A stretch of 64,000 nucleotides of DNA from Crocodylus rhombifer (GCA_038503035.1 JAVSML010001011.1:62001-126000); one strand, 5' to 3'; shown: positions 1 to 14,600, numbered from the stretch's first letter. Translations and numbers: made by a program. Notes: generated by a model not told the origin, from the letters alone.

Positions 1-2557
1 CTGTGGGCTTCGGGAAGCTGACAGTGAAGTCCTATAATGCAGTAAGTTCTGTGACTGGTAGGTAAGCATGCATCAGGTCCTGAAGAAACTTCAGTACTGT
101 CAGACAGAAGAATACGGAAAACGGGAATGGAACTGCATGGGAGAGTTATACAACATAACACTAGCCCATTTAATTTGATCAAACTGAAGGACAGAGTCTT
201 TCAAATGCATAACTGATCCAGCTTCAATATCAAAAACTTAAGGCATTTGGCAGAGTAATTTTTTCCTCCTTTGGATAGCTTCCTATTTTGGGCCAAGATC
301 TCTTGAAGGTGTCAAGAACTGACCTTTTTCATAGTACTCACCTAGCCAGGGTCAAACCTAAATCAGATGCAGCGGTGCAAGGTCTAGACAAAATATTGGT
401 CTTTGAATCTGTGAAAACAGGTCCAGCCAGAATATGGAAGCTTAATTCAGGGGTTGTTTGGCTATCTGCTGCAAGTTCATCAGCCAGAAGTGTCTCAACT
501 AGTAACATGCTCTGAAGATGAGCCTGTCTCATTCTTGTCTAGCTATGGCCATCAACCCAAGAATTAGAGGCAAGGCATAAAATAATTTGACTCGACTGCA
601 ACAAGAAGGTATTCAGCAGGGATCTCAGGCTTCTGCAATAAAATATGAGTCAACTTATATTATTCCTGGTAATGAACATTCCCATTGTTGGATTCCCCTA
701 TTGGGGAAATACCAAACTCATGGTTTGTGACTGATTGTTAGCTCAGAAAATCAGTTAAATCACTGAGGGTTCCTGAAAGGTACAAGGCTACCACAATAAC
801 ATTTAGGTAGGCTACTCCATTTCCAGTCCGATTGCCTTCCTAGAAGACTGTGTAGTGGGAGTTGGAATAAAAAAAATCCGTTGTTTGCTTATACAATATA
901 TTTTCAACACATTGCTTGTTAGTATCTGAATTACTCAGTGCCACAGCCATGGAAGGAACACTGTACCTGCCAGCCTGATAGCTCAGACTACCAAAACATT
1001 TATGTGGAGCCCTGTGTCCATAGTCTGATGATGATCCTAGATTGTTCAGGTGGGCACCCTATTCCATCTTGGAGGAGTCAATTACTAATGCTCTGGTTAT
1101 GGGTTATCACAGGATACTTCCTTCTGGACACTGCTGTGGTACAAACACCAAATCACTACCACAAGGCCATGAGATGGCATTAAATCCAGGCCATCAACCC
1201 TGCTGGAATATTCTTACAATAAAACCAGACAGCCCGCAGCCAGTCAAGACTAGATGTGAGTACCTTTCTTCCTTGCATATGCTGCCAAGAGATGAGGCAC
1301 TTAAAGACTCCCAGCACTCCCAACAACCCAAAAAGGCAGTAGTTTGTTCTCATAATAGTTTAACCCTGCATGAATCTGAGATACCTCCTATGAGCTGGGT
1401 GGATGGAAACGTGGGCTTAAATTCTGCAAACTGAGAGCTATAAAACATTCCTAAACCTGTAAAGATGGGATGAGAGTAGCCAACATAGGTATTTGTTTAG
1501 TCTCATATCTTAGATAAAATAAGGACTCCCTTTCTTATTTAGAATGAGGAAATAACAGTAGTAGAAACAGTTGTCTCTGTACTCACAAACAATTTTTTCA
1601 CGGCACTGAGGCACAGCAATGAAACTACTCCTTCTGCAACATGTTTTTGCTAGAAGGGTCACTGAAGAGAGCAGGTAGGGGGCTGGATAGGGAGTAAATA
1701 ACAAAAGGCAATGGAAGAGGAAACTGTAGATGACATCTAGCATTCATTCACTGGCTGAAATCTCTCCTAAGCCTAAAGGAAAGAAGCAAGGCAGCATTCA
1801 AAGGTTGGCCATGGGATCTTGGTTGTGTTGCACTTCTCCCCTGGTACTCCAGCTGGCTAGCTTGTGAGCATAAAGATGTTCTTTGCCTTTCGGAGGGTCG
1901 ATGAGGTCAGGGGTTAGACTCTCAAAGATTTAACCTGCAGCTTTTTGGGAATTGAGCACCTCATAAGTTCTGACACTCAACAAGTCCATACCATCAAGTA
2001 GCAGATCTTCAATGATTGCATGGAACTCTAAGGATGCCAGTTACCTGAAATCAGAAAGTCTGCACATCAAGAGAGATGTAGCCAGAGACCAGACAGTGGT
2101 GAAGAATTTATCTACTGTTACTGAAATACTGCCTTGACTATTTGTCCTTCTCTAAAAACACCCTCAAGTTATTCTCTGCATTACTACAGGAGCCTAAACA
2201 GGAATGGAGTCGACCTTTCCTCATCTAAAAATTGCATCTTGCAAATAAAGCTTAATAATTCACAATGCAAACTATACAGAGGCCTAAAAAGAAAGGCTCT
2301 TCTGCCAAAAAGATTGGAGCTGCTGACTGATGGGGCCCCTCTCAATTCTGATCTTCTCCTGAACTGCTGAAACAAGTGCATACATTAAGGCACATGCGAA
2401 ACTGCTTTAATGTAGGAGGGACTCAGTTCCTTTCCTCTACTTTGGGGAAAACGGAGAAAGGCCTGGGTATATCAAATGTTCTTCATAGAATATTATGCAC
2501 CCTTGTGGATTGGGAGGGCAATTCTCATAAGTACTGAGGAGCTCAGTTTGACAAAAT
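1..2557. other. Non-coding, presumably MADD intron; nothing recognised
   Basis: AT-rich unique-looking DNA downstream of the last MADD exon seen. Short open frames on both strands match no family I recognise and have no splice-bounded conserved blocks. I looked specifically for the C-terminal MADD exon and did not see it. Confidence 0.6.
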
Positions 2558-2795
2558 ATTCACAGAATTTCACAGATTCACAGAAGTTTAGGGATGGAAG
2601 GGACCTCATGAGATCATCGGGTCCAGCCCTCCTGCTCTGGGCACAAAAGGGTGCTGGAGTCAAATAACCCCAGCAAGGTGCATGCCCAGTCTCCTTTTAA
2701 AGATCTCCAGGGTAGGTGCCTGCACCACCCCCTCTGGGAATCTATTCCATCCAGAGTCTGGTCACATGAAATGTGAAGAAGTTTTTCCTTATATC
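2558..2795 (-). mobile_element. CR1 LINE 3' end fragment
   Basis: Starts with the repeated cacagattcacag tail (the reverse complement of the CR1 3' terminal repeat), then ggaagggacctcatgagatcatc, a standard CR1 3' UTR stretch. It continues through ctccagggtaggtgcctgcac to gaagtttttcctta. The orientation places the 3' end at the low coordinate. 5'-truncated, as most CR1 copies are. Confidence 0.88.
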
Positions 2796-3164
2796 CATGT
2801 ATGTATACTTATTTATGCATATTTTCCTGGATTATAGATGTTTCAGCATCCCATGTACCAACAATCCTATACTCAGTTTACTGGAATACCCAGAAGTTGC
2901 TCATAACTTATGTCTGACCTGAGGCATAAGCCCCATCTGCAGGAAGAGGCTTAGAACTTCTTTAGAGGGAGAAGCATCTCCTTGACCTGTTCTGTCCATC
3001 CGCATGGTTCTAGACAGGGGACCTTCTCTATCAACAGTGGGCACATCAACATGTGCAAATAATGTAGGAGCAGTTTACTCTCAGGTAAAACTACTCAAGA
3101 GTAAACTCTCCAGGGCACTTGACTACATGTGTAGGGATGCAAGAGCAGATTTGCTACTCCTAGC

Positions 3165-3900
3165 AGCAGGCTGCTCCTGCTCCCTGTAGCCCTGCAATAG
3201 GCCCCTGCAGCAGCCAGGGGGAGCTCTAGGCTTGCCCTGGGTGCTAGCCCAGGGGTCAGGAGACAGCTGTCTCCTGGCAGAGACTGGAACATTGCTCCCT
3301 GCTCCCAGAAGCAGCCTGCTGCCAGGGCAGGCTCCACCACTAGAGCCCAAACAGGGACAATGTCCCCTGCCCTGGCAGCAGGGAACTCCCAGCCCCCGTT
3401 TTGCAAGGGTCCAGGCGGGGAGATCCTTCTCTGCCAGCGCCAGTTCCATGGTCATGGGGCCGGCACTGGGAGATCCTCATCTCCCAGTGGCAGCTCCACA
3501 GTCGTCGGGGTGGGGCCAAGGATGGGAAATCCTTATCCCCCAGCTTGAGCCCCAGGGTCATGGACCCAGGCTGGAAAATCCTTATCTCCCAGTGCCAGCT
3601 CCATGGTCGCAAGGTCAGTGCTGAGAGCTCCTTCTCTCCCAGTGCCAGGTCTATGGTCATGGAGTTGGCACTAGTAGAGAAGAATCTCATGGGGCCATCC
3701 CTGCAACTGCAGAGCTGGTGCTGGAGAGAAGGATCTCCTAGCTCAGGCCCTGCAACCATGGAACTTAGGCTGGAAGATAAGGATTTTCCAGCCTCGGCCC
3801 CATGATCCTAGAGCTAGGCCTCCCGGGCAGGGGGACACTGTCCCCACCCGGGCTCTGGTGGCGAAGCCCGTCCTGGCAGCAGGGAGCAATCTCCTGCCCC
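3165..3900. repeat. GC-rich minisatellite flanked by inverted segments
   Basis: From about 3420 to 3800, diverged units of roughly 60 bp repeat the words ccagtgccagctccatggtc and gggagatccttatctcc. The flanks at about 3320-3400 and 3810-3885 share segments in opposite orientation (ccaccactagagcc against gggctctggtgg, and the gggacaatgtcccc type core), suggesting a DNA-transposon-like palindrome with an internal minisatellite. Open frames on both strands here follow from the repeat and GC content and are not genes. Confidence 0.65.
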
Positions 3901-5562
3901 CTGCTGCTCAGCAAACTGGGAGCACATTCCAGTGATTCTGACAGTACCAGAAGGAAGAAGGAAAAGCATATCCTCAAGGACAAACATCTATACCAAGAGG
4001 GGCTCTTTGGTCAATGCATAAGTTAGTGGCAAGACCCCTTTCAGTCTTGATGTCAGCACTGGTATCACCATTCCTTGGTTTTCTATAACCACTAGTGTTT
4101 TCCTATCACCCTTCAAACTTGAGGCTGTTAATGGCTTGCTGTTGGATTCAGGGTCATCCTCCCAGGACAGATGCAATATCTCTTGGTAACCTGCGCTTAC
4201 CGATACATTGGTCCATCACAGAAGGGTTCAAGGTCTCTTTGCCAGGAGGTCAATGCAGAGGATGCACCACTGAAACTTTTCATGAGGAAAAGATGCCTGT
4301 TGTGCAGAAGCCCTCTCTATTGGTGCAGACTTGGCCACTTCCTTGAACCTTTCAATCTCCAGGGAGCTGGAGGCATACCTGATCAACAGGACATTTGTAG
4401 AGGGATAGCCTCCTTGGTTTCTATTTGGACATCACTTCCTTTTGCAGGGTCCTGAGTCACTTTTCATGGATTACTCCAAGGAGGCCTGTGAGACTCAAAA
4501 CACTTAACTTCTGGGTTCAGGATGAGGAGGAGCAATAAAAAGAGCTCTTATTTTGGATGCATCCTTCACCATGACAGAAAAGATGTCACGCCCATAAGAA
4601 ACAAACTGTTGCATGAAAAACAGGATTAAACTTGAGGGCTTAAAACTTGCCCTTTCCAATGCTCGTGTGACTTCAATCCTCTTGTACAGATTGGTCTTCC
4701 CCTGCAGTCCATTTTTATATTGGACATTCAAAATAAAGTAACGTGAGAATCGTAACCATACAAGTAAAGAATATTCCTTTCTTTACAAAAATTGATTAGA
4801 AGCTCAGACAGAACACCAAAGTGGGACACACCCAGCCCAGGTTCCATCTGGCTACCAGGTGCAGTAAAATCTGAGAGAGTCGCATTTATGCCCACACACA
4901 CAAGTGCGTAGCAGCACCGTGCACAGGTGTAAGTTCACGTAACCAAAGATATTCTGAGCTTGTGTACATGAGGCACATGTGCACCTACAGCATGATCACC
5001 ACTGACACATACTCAAAGAACAAAGCGTTTATGGATAAACATTAGAGGAAGATCTAGTTGAGGAAAAGGTAAAAAAACACTCCACAAAACTGACTGACAA
5101 AAGCTTTTCTCTTTCTCACACAAACACACGCACCCAATCTTCCTTAACACGTGATTCTACTGTCCAGCACAGCACACCTATAACAACATATGCAAAACAA
5201 ACATGAACACAAAGCAAAAGAAAAACAAGGGCTAAAGGAGGCAAAAGAAATAACATCCAGAGAAAGAAAGAAAGTGACACACAATTCTGTCTGTTTCCTC
5301 TATGCCCACAGGGACTGCCATTTGGTGGGAAAAAAGGAATATGTATTTTATTCTTAATCTTCAAAAGGACAGCAAGAGCTATTCCCTTATTTTATTTCCA
5401 TGCCTGGGTCCACAGCTCTACCCCAATTTTTTAAATAAGAATTAAACACAATGCACAAAACTATTGTTTTGCTTGTGCAGGGAAGAGGAAACACAATCAA
5501 AGGAAACACATAGTGCAAAAAGCTTCATGCTCACATATTCTTGTTAAAGATTTCCTTCCTAC
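3901..5562. other. Intron or 3' region; nothing clearly recognised
   Basis: Contains short open frames on both strands with no recognised domain. 4880-5250 is rich in CA/AC words. No MADD C-terminal exon was seen. Confidence 0.5.
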
Positions 5563-5669
5563 CTGACTGTGCATAAATTTCAAGTTAATTCCTTCCAAGG
5601 TGACCTGGAGAAGCCCTCCTTCCCCAGTCTTCATATCCTGCACTGGAAACTCACCACCCAATTCAGGGC
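5563..5669 (-). CDS. MADD: MADD exon: [20 protein letters not shown] (not the last exon)
   Basis: Encodes [20 protein letters not shown], then [15 protein letters not shown], ending in phase 0 at a good gtagg donor. Family knowledge says the protein continues with the VFIELNHIKKC block and its C-terminus. I did not find that block between 1 and 5562, so the terminal exon or exons lie outside the window. Confidence 0.96.
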
Positions 5670-8600
5670 CTGCAATATGGTAAGAGAAGAAAAGCCAGAA
5701 AGGCATCAAACTAAACAGTGACTGGCACCAAGAGAAACATACAATACTTTCTACCAATCACCCAATGAAAGAAAAATACTACTTAACACACACAGCAAAA
5801 GTGTACTGTTACTTCTTTGACATGAACAATATGAGTACTTGATTACAGTCCATCAATGATAGACTTCTGAGCATACAAGTGCATTAAAAAAACTGCATCC
5901 TGGTATTTGTAAAACACTATTACAAGCAAGAGAAATTAACAGAACTCCTCACTACATGTATTTCTCATGGCCACATATTAAGAGGGCTTTTCTCAGGAAA
6001 CAACTTTTTTTTTCCATGATAAAACACTGGGGAGAGAGAAGTGCAGGGTCATAATGTCCTACATAGCATTAGCCTTCAACAGAAGCTGAGTTAAAATGGA
6101 GCAAATTTAAAATGGATTCTGAAGCCTTAACCCTTCTGCAAATTTGGATAAACATAACAGCATCACCTAATCCAATCCAATCCATTTCTTGTCTTTCTTG
6201 AGACTGACACCTTTATATATGATGAGACTGCTTGCAAGCCTGTGACCCAGGGAGTTTGACTAGTGGCAGGTCTACTCCCTGATAGGGACACCCACATTAG
6301 ATAAGTCAAAGGACAAATGATGGGCAAATAGTTGTCCCCCATTCTTCCAGATTTGGAGGTTGGGAATGAGGATCTGACAAACCCTCTCTATCAAAAATGA
6401 ATACTCTTGCCAGAGGAACTGAGGGGAGATCTCACCAACCCCCACATAGTGTCACCACAGGGTGAAAATCAAATGCAAACACTTTTAAACACTTGTGAAG
6501 CAAAAAAAAAGTTTGTTTCCTTTCTTTCAAAAAGACCATCTAGGAAATTGTTTTTAACAATGGACTTTAAAATTGTTTCTGTCACTTCAATAACATCTCT
6601 AACGTGCTCAAAGCAGGATGTTAAATAACTCTGAAATGCATCTTCAATGCTACATTACTGTCCAAGTCTTAAAACAGTTTCCAAAGATATCTGACAAAGT
6701 CTAAAATGGAAAAAAACATGCTATAGTAGTTGATATCCTGCAAGTTAAAATCAGGCAGGTCCAACACTGGGGATAGAGAAAGTGGGTGCTCTCCTGAGCC
6801 CCACTGACAAGCTGAACTTCAGCTACTTAATATGCTAAAATGAGAAACAATTCATTCTCAATAATGCTGATGTACTGAATATGATAACAAACATTCTCCT
6901 GGGTACCTCACTTGTGGCTTCCACCAGTAGGATTAAGGTAAATGCATAGGCATGGCTGAATTAAGGAACAGACAAAAAAGAAACATGTCTGTAGCATGGC
7001 TCCCAGGGCCAGGTTCTGATTTCAGAATCTTATGTATCCATTTAATGAAGACAGCTGAAAAGAAAAGCTTAAAAATGTGAACAATGTAAAGGATGCAGTG
7101 ATGCCACCTGACTTCAGACAGACTCCAGCAGAGGGAGGAACAACATCTATTAGAGCCAGACAGAAAACTTTGAAGCTCCACATTTATTAGTGAAGTGCTC
7201 TTGTTGGGATGGAGGCTTGGCTGCCCTGCTGGGCTACATGGCAAACTCAGGTGACACCAGGGGTCCAATCCTTCTCAGTGGCCTTTTGGGGGAAAAAGGA
7301 AGGGCACTTGCCAAACATCACTCACTCTGGGCACTAAAATAAAGTAGCATTCACCACAAGTCAATTGCAGATCTTCAGACAATTATCAGTCTGTTCTTAC
7401 ATGTTTTGATCAGAGTGAAATATATAACAATGTTGAAATCTAAAGTCATCAATACCTGGGCTGCGCTTATGTTCCATTTAGACTGATGGAACAGTTTATA
7501 GCTCTCAGAGTTACTTTATACAGACTTGGGCAAATATTGTTGCATCATTTACATTCAGTTCCCATTTCAAAGCATTATGTTTTCTCTGCAAACATAACTG
7601 GAAACTTAACTCTATAAAAGAGAAAGCTGAAAAAGTCTAGAGAAGAAAACAACAGGCTCAAAAAAAGCACACACTGCTGTGAGTCCTGGATCTTTTTATA
7701 GCTCAGGGCACTAGTGATTTCACTAGGGGCAAATGAAAATAAAAGCAGGACCTAGTGTAGCTACTACCAGCACAAGAAGCCACTAGCGCACTGCTTGTAA
7801 AGAAGGCAGGATAGATAGTGTAGAAAAGTGCAGGATTTCATGCCCAGAAAGAAACACTGTACAGCAGAGAGACAGCTATCAGGAGCCAATTTTTTATGAG
7901 AACTGAGATCATGCAGGGATAGTGATACCACTGAATTCTCCTGAAAGCCACATCATTATCAGTTAACTAGCACCAGATTCTGAACCTAATTACAGCTGTG
8001 CAACCTCACCATTTCCAATCAGTTTGCAGGTGTAAAACTGCAGGAAGTAACTAGTACTGCAACAAGAACTTGGGACATCCTTTTCAGTAATGCAAGTATA
8101 ACTGCTCAGTATTTACCTCTTGTTCTGGAATAAGAGAAGCTTTTTTGGTTAATATATATTCCAGTATACAATTTTTTTATGAAATGTTCTAATTGTTGGT
8201 GTTCTGCAAAGACCTGCAGGTTAATCACTGCTGATTCAATGGAACAATGGAATTCATTACTCCATCATGAACATAAAGAAGACAGGAATAGCCTATTAAA
8301 CTACATCCTAGCTCTCCCTGGCAGACAGGTCCTGAAAGGAAGAGCATAGAAGCAGTGAAGCATGAGGAGAAAGGAAGGCTGAGCTTGGTGGTATTTGTTT
8401 GGAATTACTGTACAATTTTCCTGAGGAATAAGTTGCACAGAAGAGTGATGCTTGGACTTTACAAGTGTATAGTGTTCGCTTGGAGATGTGAGCAGTGCAG
8501 GCCAGGTAAAAATAAGAAATGTGACATCTATGCAATGAGAAAAGGAACAGCAGCAGCACTTAAAATTACTAAAAGGCAATGCATTCACACAAATTATTAA

Positions 8601-11600
8601 TAAGGAGGTTGGCAGATCACAAATGGCACCATGTCCCATCCACCCCTGCCAAAAGGCCACCAGCTTTTACCTGGTTTAATGCTTTGCTGTCTTGCTGCTG
8701 CTCGCTCCATACTGTCTTTTACACAGTAGTACAATTCTCGACACTGTAACACAAAAGAAGTTAGATAATGTGTTTTTGCACCTGACAACAGAGACAGCAG
8801 GACTCCATGGAAAGCATAGTCCCGCTGGTGCAGCACACTGTCTAGGGAAAGCTAAACTATGGCATAGCTGCTACGTGGCATTTATGTTAAATTTGCAGAC
8901 TGAGTTGGGAAGAAGTTCCATCACAGCTAGGTGGCATAGACTGGTGCTGACCAGAAGACATTTACACAGAAGCAATCTAAGCAAATTTAGTGGATTTCTG
9001 AGAATAGACTGGGCTTCAAAGCCATCCCATTCTGCTCCCCTACTCTCCCTCCAGCAACCTCAATCCTTAAAAGAACCTGGTCATATGTATACAAAGTCTC
9101 CTCCCATGAGGTAGAAACACTTATTAATGCCACACCTGTCCACATTCCCCCTTTATTGCCACTACCACTTCAAGGATACTTAACTGTACACTTATAACCA
9201 AATGACTATATACGATTCCAGATATGTAAATGAGTTTCCTAAATCACTACACTGTCCTCTGCTCCCAGGTACCCCATGCCTTTCCTGTGTTCTGACCTTG
9301 TTTCATATAAATAAGAACGTTTAATTGTTCAATAAAATGTATGCATGTTATAAAGAAAATTAGCAATAAAGCTTCAGCAGTTTGCATGTAGTTATGCAGC
9401 TTTGGCATTCTGTTATTCAGGCATGAGTTTTTTGGGGTTTTTTTCCTAGCAAGTTTCCCTTATTTATCTTGATCTAAAAATCAGCACAAGGCAAAGATAA
9501 GGGCTTTCAAATTAAAGGCAATATAGACAACATGGAATCTACAAGTCCAAACACACAGGGCCAACCCCCACCCCCCCCAAAAAACATGACCTTTCCATAG
9601 GTTCTCTTTTATTTGCTCTCTCTTTCATGGCAGATCCAGTGTGGCAACAAACTCTTATTACCAGGTCACATCTCTATGGTTTGTGCTGCTTAGCCATAAT
9701 ATATCGGAGTAAATATGTTCCTCAACTCTATTAGCTCATCCATGCTTTAATAAAGAGAAGACCTCCCCAGCTGAGCAGAACAGAACTAGCTATTAGATAC
9801 TGTCTGTACTTCCAAGTACAAAAAGATTAAGTAAACACACACACGCACTTATAAAATACTGTCATCTCAGAACAGGCAGTAAATAGTACAGCACAACCAG
9901 TGTGAACCATTATTGCCAAAATCAGGCAACAGTGCTGCTAAATGGCCACTGCAGTTCAGTAATCATTACCAAAAGGAAATCCTAATACTGTGATTAAAAA
10001 ACAGGGCATGTAACCCCATGCAATACCAAGGACTTATTCCTCTCTTCTTCCTCTCAGTAGCTGAACAAACCTTCTTGGTGTAGAATTTATTCAGTTGCGT
10101 CTCCTGGCCATTCCTCCTCCACAGGCACAGCACTTTTGTTTTGGGACAGTACGTCATGTTGATGAGTTTCTCATACCACCACCGTTCATACACGGTGCCA
10201 ATGTTACTTCTCAGCACAATGCAATCATCACACACCTGTGGAATAAAGAGTCTTAGAAGGGAATCCTCAGACCACTTATAAGTAGTTAGCAATGCTACTG
10301 TTCACTCTTGTCCCTACCTCCATGAAGAAGATGTCTCCTGTTGTATCTGTCCCAGCATGCACTACAAATGTCTGCTTCTTGATGTGTCGACTACCGCTGG
10401 GTCGGACAGCAAGCTCTCGAACACTCTAAAGAAGATGGAAATGTGCAGTTAACAATCAACTTCTATCATTAATTTCCCCAATTTTATGAAATATCTAGTA
10501 GTTATATTTGCTGCATCTTTGCTATGGAACAAGATGTTCTCTCAACTCGAGCCTTATTTCAAACTACTGCTCTCAAATTAATCTAACATGAGTGGGAGCA
10601 GCCACAGTGAAATAACACTTGAACTGTTGTGTGTACTGACACCATGCTCATTTGTGGGTGGAACTAAAATGTCTGTGGCACCAGAACAAGCTCAGTTGCC
10701 CTGTAAGGTCTTTCACAGTTAATTGAGGGAAGACCAGTTCATATTTTCTTGGCACGCAGCTGAACGTGGAAGACTAGCAGCACTTGAGCAGAACTAGCTA
10801 GCACCCAAACTGTAGCATGATTGTGCTATTGGTTAGTTAGTACAGCTAGTCAGCTTCAATCTGTACTCCCTAATGAGCCATAATCAAAGGTTTTATACAG
10901 TGAAAAGGCTCAAGTTAGGGACAGAGCAAGTTATACTTTGAATTAACTTTACAATGAAGACAAAATCTCCAAAGAGTCCCATACAGCTCACTGTCAGAAG
11001 TTCATCTTTATTTGATTTCATTCAAATAAAGAACCTAACACTAGCTAAACAAAACACACATATAGCACTGTCACACCTACAGGAGGTACAATATCAGCTA
11101 GTGGCTTCCAGCCGCTGGTCTGCACAGTGCTTCCTTGTGATCCACAAGGTAAGGCAGCTAAGTGATGCTGCTATTTCTACATCCCCCGACCCCCATATGC
11201 AGCTCTACCCCAAATTTCTGAAAACATAAGCTTGGACTGCCATGACACCTTTTGATTTTAGAGGAGGAGCTACCTTCCTCAAGTGTCCCAATACAAGAAG
11301 TGCCAAAAACACGAGTGAATAATAGTCAAAGAACTGTCACCATCAAGAAACCAACAGGACCCAGTGACTGGCCTGATATATCTATAGTCACTTTCGAACA
11401 AGACCCACTGTTGAAAGGGCATTAGTGGTGGTGGCTTAGGGACAACACTAATGGATGCAGAAATGGTAAAGGGAAACGGCAGGTCAGAAACAACCTGCTC
11501 CATTCATCTCAAACCAGGGTCTACCGCAATTTTGCAATTGGGGCCTACTGCAATTGCCTGTGGCAATTCTGCAGTAAACAAACCTGACATTTTTCTAGCA

Positions 11601-14600
11601 GGGCATGATATTCAGCAATCCTCTCCCACTCCAACAATTGCATTCATCATTTTGCAATATCCAGGTATTTTTCTTTTTGTCTCCCTACCCTCCCAAAACC
11701 GTTTTGCTCTTGTTCTTCAAGCTTTCCTCAGAAGACAAAGTTAATTGGTTTACAATGCCTGTTACCTGCTGAGGACTGCCTGTACATGATTTCACACTAC
11801 TCTTCTATTTGAATCATCATAGGATTTCACTGGTACTGGGGTAACATAGTAGCACAGCACAGTCAACAGACTTTCAAAAAGGCCATTATACTAGTGGTAC
11901 AGGATGCTTTGTAATTACTTCCTTGTCCTATAAAATGTATCTTCTCAAAAAGATAAAAGGGCATGTTGATTGGCAATATTCCAGTCAAGTAAACACAGGG
12001 ACTCAACACCTCTAGAGGCCATGGAATAAACTTCCCCTGTTGTCTGCCCTCCCAAAATAGGCTAGAGATTAGATGTCCTCCAGTTTTTCTTTACTCACGA
12101 GGTTGGTTAGCTTGTCTAGCACCTCATTTACTTGCTGACTATGCACCAATCCAATATGCGATTTTCCCATCAAACGGCGAACCTTCTTCCTAATGTCATT
12201 CTTGTTCACCTAGAAGGTAAATGCAGAACAAAGTTATTTCCCAATCACAAGCAAACAATAATCTAATTATCTTGGCTACAGTGCAGGAGAGGATAAAAAA
12301 TAATTTCCTTAATCACCATCTGCTTTGCTTTCAGCCAAGTGAATCTTCAGGCAAAAGATGAGTAAAAAGCTGTTGAAATGGATACAGACTCTTCCAGAAC
12401 TCAAGGAGACACAGGCAAGTAATACAAGTAAAAAGAAACCACAGGACTGGGTGGCAGAAGAGAGATGCATGTTTTTTCACATTTTTGAGTAAATAATATC
12501 ACTAAAAAGACAGCACTGCTACTCAACCGCATTTAGTATAGAAATATTTTGTTGGAAATGGCCTGAAGGATGTTCTGTGAAAACCACATGCTGTACTGCT
12601 ATTTCCAAAAGTAACATGCATCACGAATCCATAAATACCAAAGATACACCTACACGGTTATACAGCATTTAAGGCCCTCTGATTTTCATTAACTGCCAAA
12701 ACGTACATAAGTAACCAAATTCCTGCAGGCTGAGATGAAATTGCATAAGCCCCACCTTTATATAAGTGGGCAAATAAAAATTTGCTGCTAATCTGGAAAA
12801 AGATCCCAGCAAATGGTGCTTCACCTTCATCATAAGCATGTAGCAAATCATATTGTGTAGTAGTGTAGCCAGTAAACGGTCTTCATCATCCTCTAAACGC
12901 TTTCTGTCATGTTCTCCCAAAGAAAGATACCTATACAAGAAGCAGATGTGAAACAGTTATAGTTGCCTTTCCTCTGATTCATTTTAACAGTGTAAAAGAA
13001 CAACGTACTGTTCACAGTAGACAGAAGGAAAGAAATGAAGACATTACAGGAAATAGGCATTTCCTAGTAAGAATTGTTACTGGGCAAGGTGCTCCAGTCA
13101 CTAACTGAGAGTAATAATCCATTCGTCTGCTAGGCCCAATAGGTACGTACCCTTCATAGTCCACAAAGGATCATCCGTTTCCTCTCTTCCCCAGCTGGAG
13201 ACTTGCAAAATCTGCAACCGCTTGAAGCCATCACAGGGCTGCCTTTATGCAGCAGCCTCTCTCTATACAATAGCAACCCCTGCGCCTTCCAAAATTTGTT
13301 TCCCTTGATCTATAGCAGAATCAAGCCTATGCAGGAAGAAGTGGTGGCTCTGAGCCTGGGGCTCTCTTCACTCTTGCACAGTTAGGGCATTCAGCCGAGG
13401 GCGAGGAATGATCCCCAAGTCCTGGGCTGGTAACACACTTTACATTAAAACAACCACTAGTTAAAAAAAAAAAAAGAAATAATCCTGAGGAGAGACAGGA
13501 ACACATATGGCTCCTCCATCTTAACCAAGTGCTGTAAACACTAAGCTACAACATCCTGCTTCTTACTTCTTCCTCTTTCTGGTCCCATGGGACTTGGCTT
13601 ACTAGCCAGCAAAGAATGCAAGTTCACCAGGAGGGAGCTCCTGCTAAACTATTCTATGGCTCAGTGAATAAGACACTCTCCTGAGACCAGGTCATAAAAG
13701 GAAGGCATCTAGTAAACTGCAATATCTACAGGATTAAGTGTCTACTAAACAGGGATTTTTGGACTGCAGTTTGGGACTTTCATACCTGAATTCTCCCTAG
13801 GGTTTGTTTTAGTGACCAAAGCCTTTTTTTGGATATGGCACTAAGAAGCCTAAGTCTGACTTCCAAAACGTACTTAGGCCTCTTAGTTAGGGACAGATAT
13901 TTAAAAAGCTTGAGCCTGAATTGATTCAATCTTTGCAGGATCGTCTGCCCTGGCTAGGCTGAATCGGTTTGTAATCAAACAAACATTCTCTCTGGACTGA
14001 GGAAATTCAGGCACATGCTCAAGCTAGAAGTTGCAGCTTAGGCTAGAAGTCAGAGGGAGCTAGAGCAGCTCTCCCTTCCCTTGAACAGGGCTGAGCTGAG
14101 TGGCGAGGCATGGCCAGGCCCTGGCAGGATGTTCTGATTAGGGAGGTCTGCCTGCACCATCCCAGGCTTTTCCCCCCCACTCACTGCTCAAGAGGTGGGA
14201 GTGCTGCCAGCCTCCATTCCCCTGCTAGCTCTCTGAGGCCGGTGTGGGGGGGGGGTGGAGGGCAGGGTGTGCAGTGCATCTGAAAAGCTCTGTATCATCA
14301 ACGATCTCCCTCCCTGCTTCTTTATACTGTCTAGCAAACTGATAGGGGGCTGATAACAGTGTTTATCACCTGATCAGCAAAACAATAGTCTCTCTCCATT
14401 ACTTCAAACTCTTCTTAAACAGCTTACCTGTTGATTAGCTTCAAACAGCCCTAAGTAGTCACTGTTCTGCCTGCCTGTCCCAGTGAAACTGGAAACACAC
14501 ACATATCTGCATTAGCTAGCATACCACATGCCTAGGGTCCATGAGGCTGGGGTCCGTGCTGTGGGAGATAGGAGGGAGGGAGGGGATGGGGATTTCCTGC

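Noticed and set aside
3095..3805. Overlapping 100-139 codon frames on both strands
   Set aside because: GC-rich minisatellite; all frames stay open because of the repeat unit.
3988..4731. Possible retroelement coding remnants
   Set aside because: Frames such as that at 4504-4731 look protein-like but I could not match any RT, integrase or gag motif.
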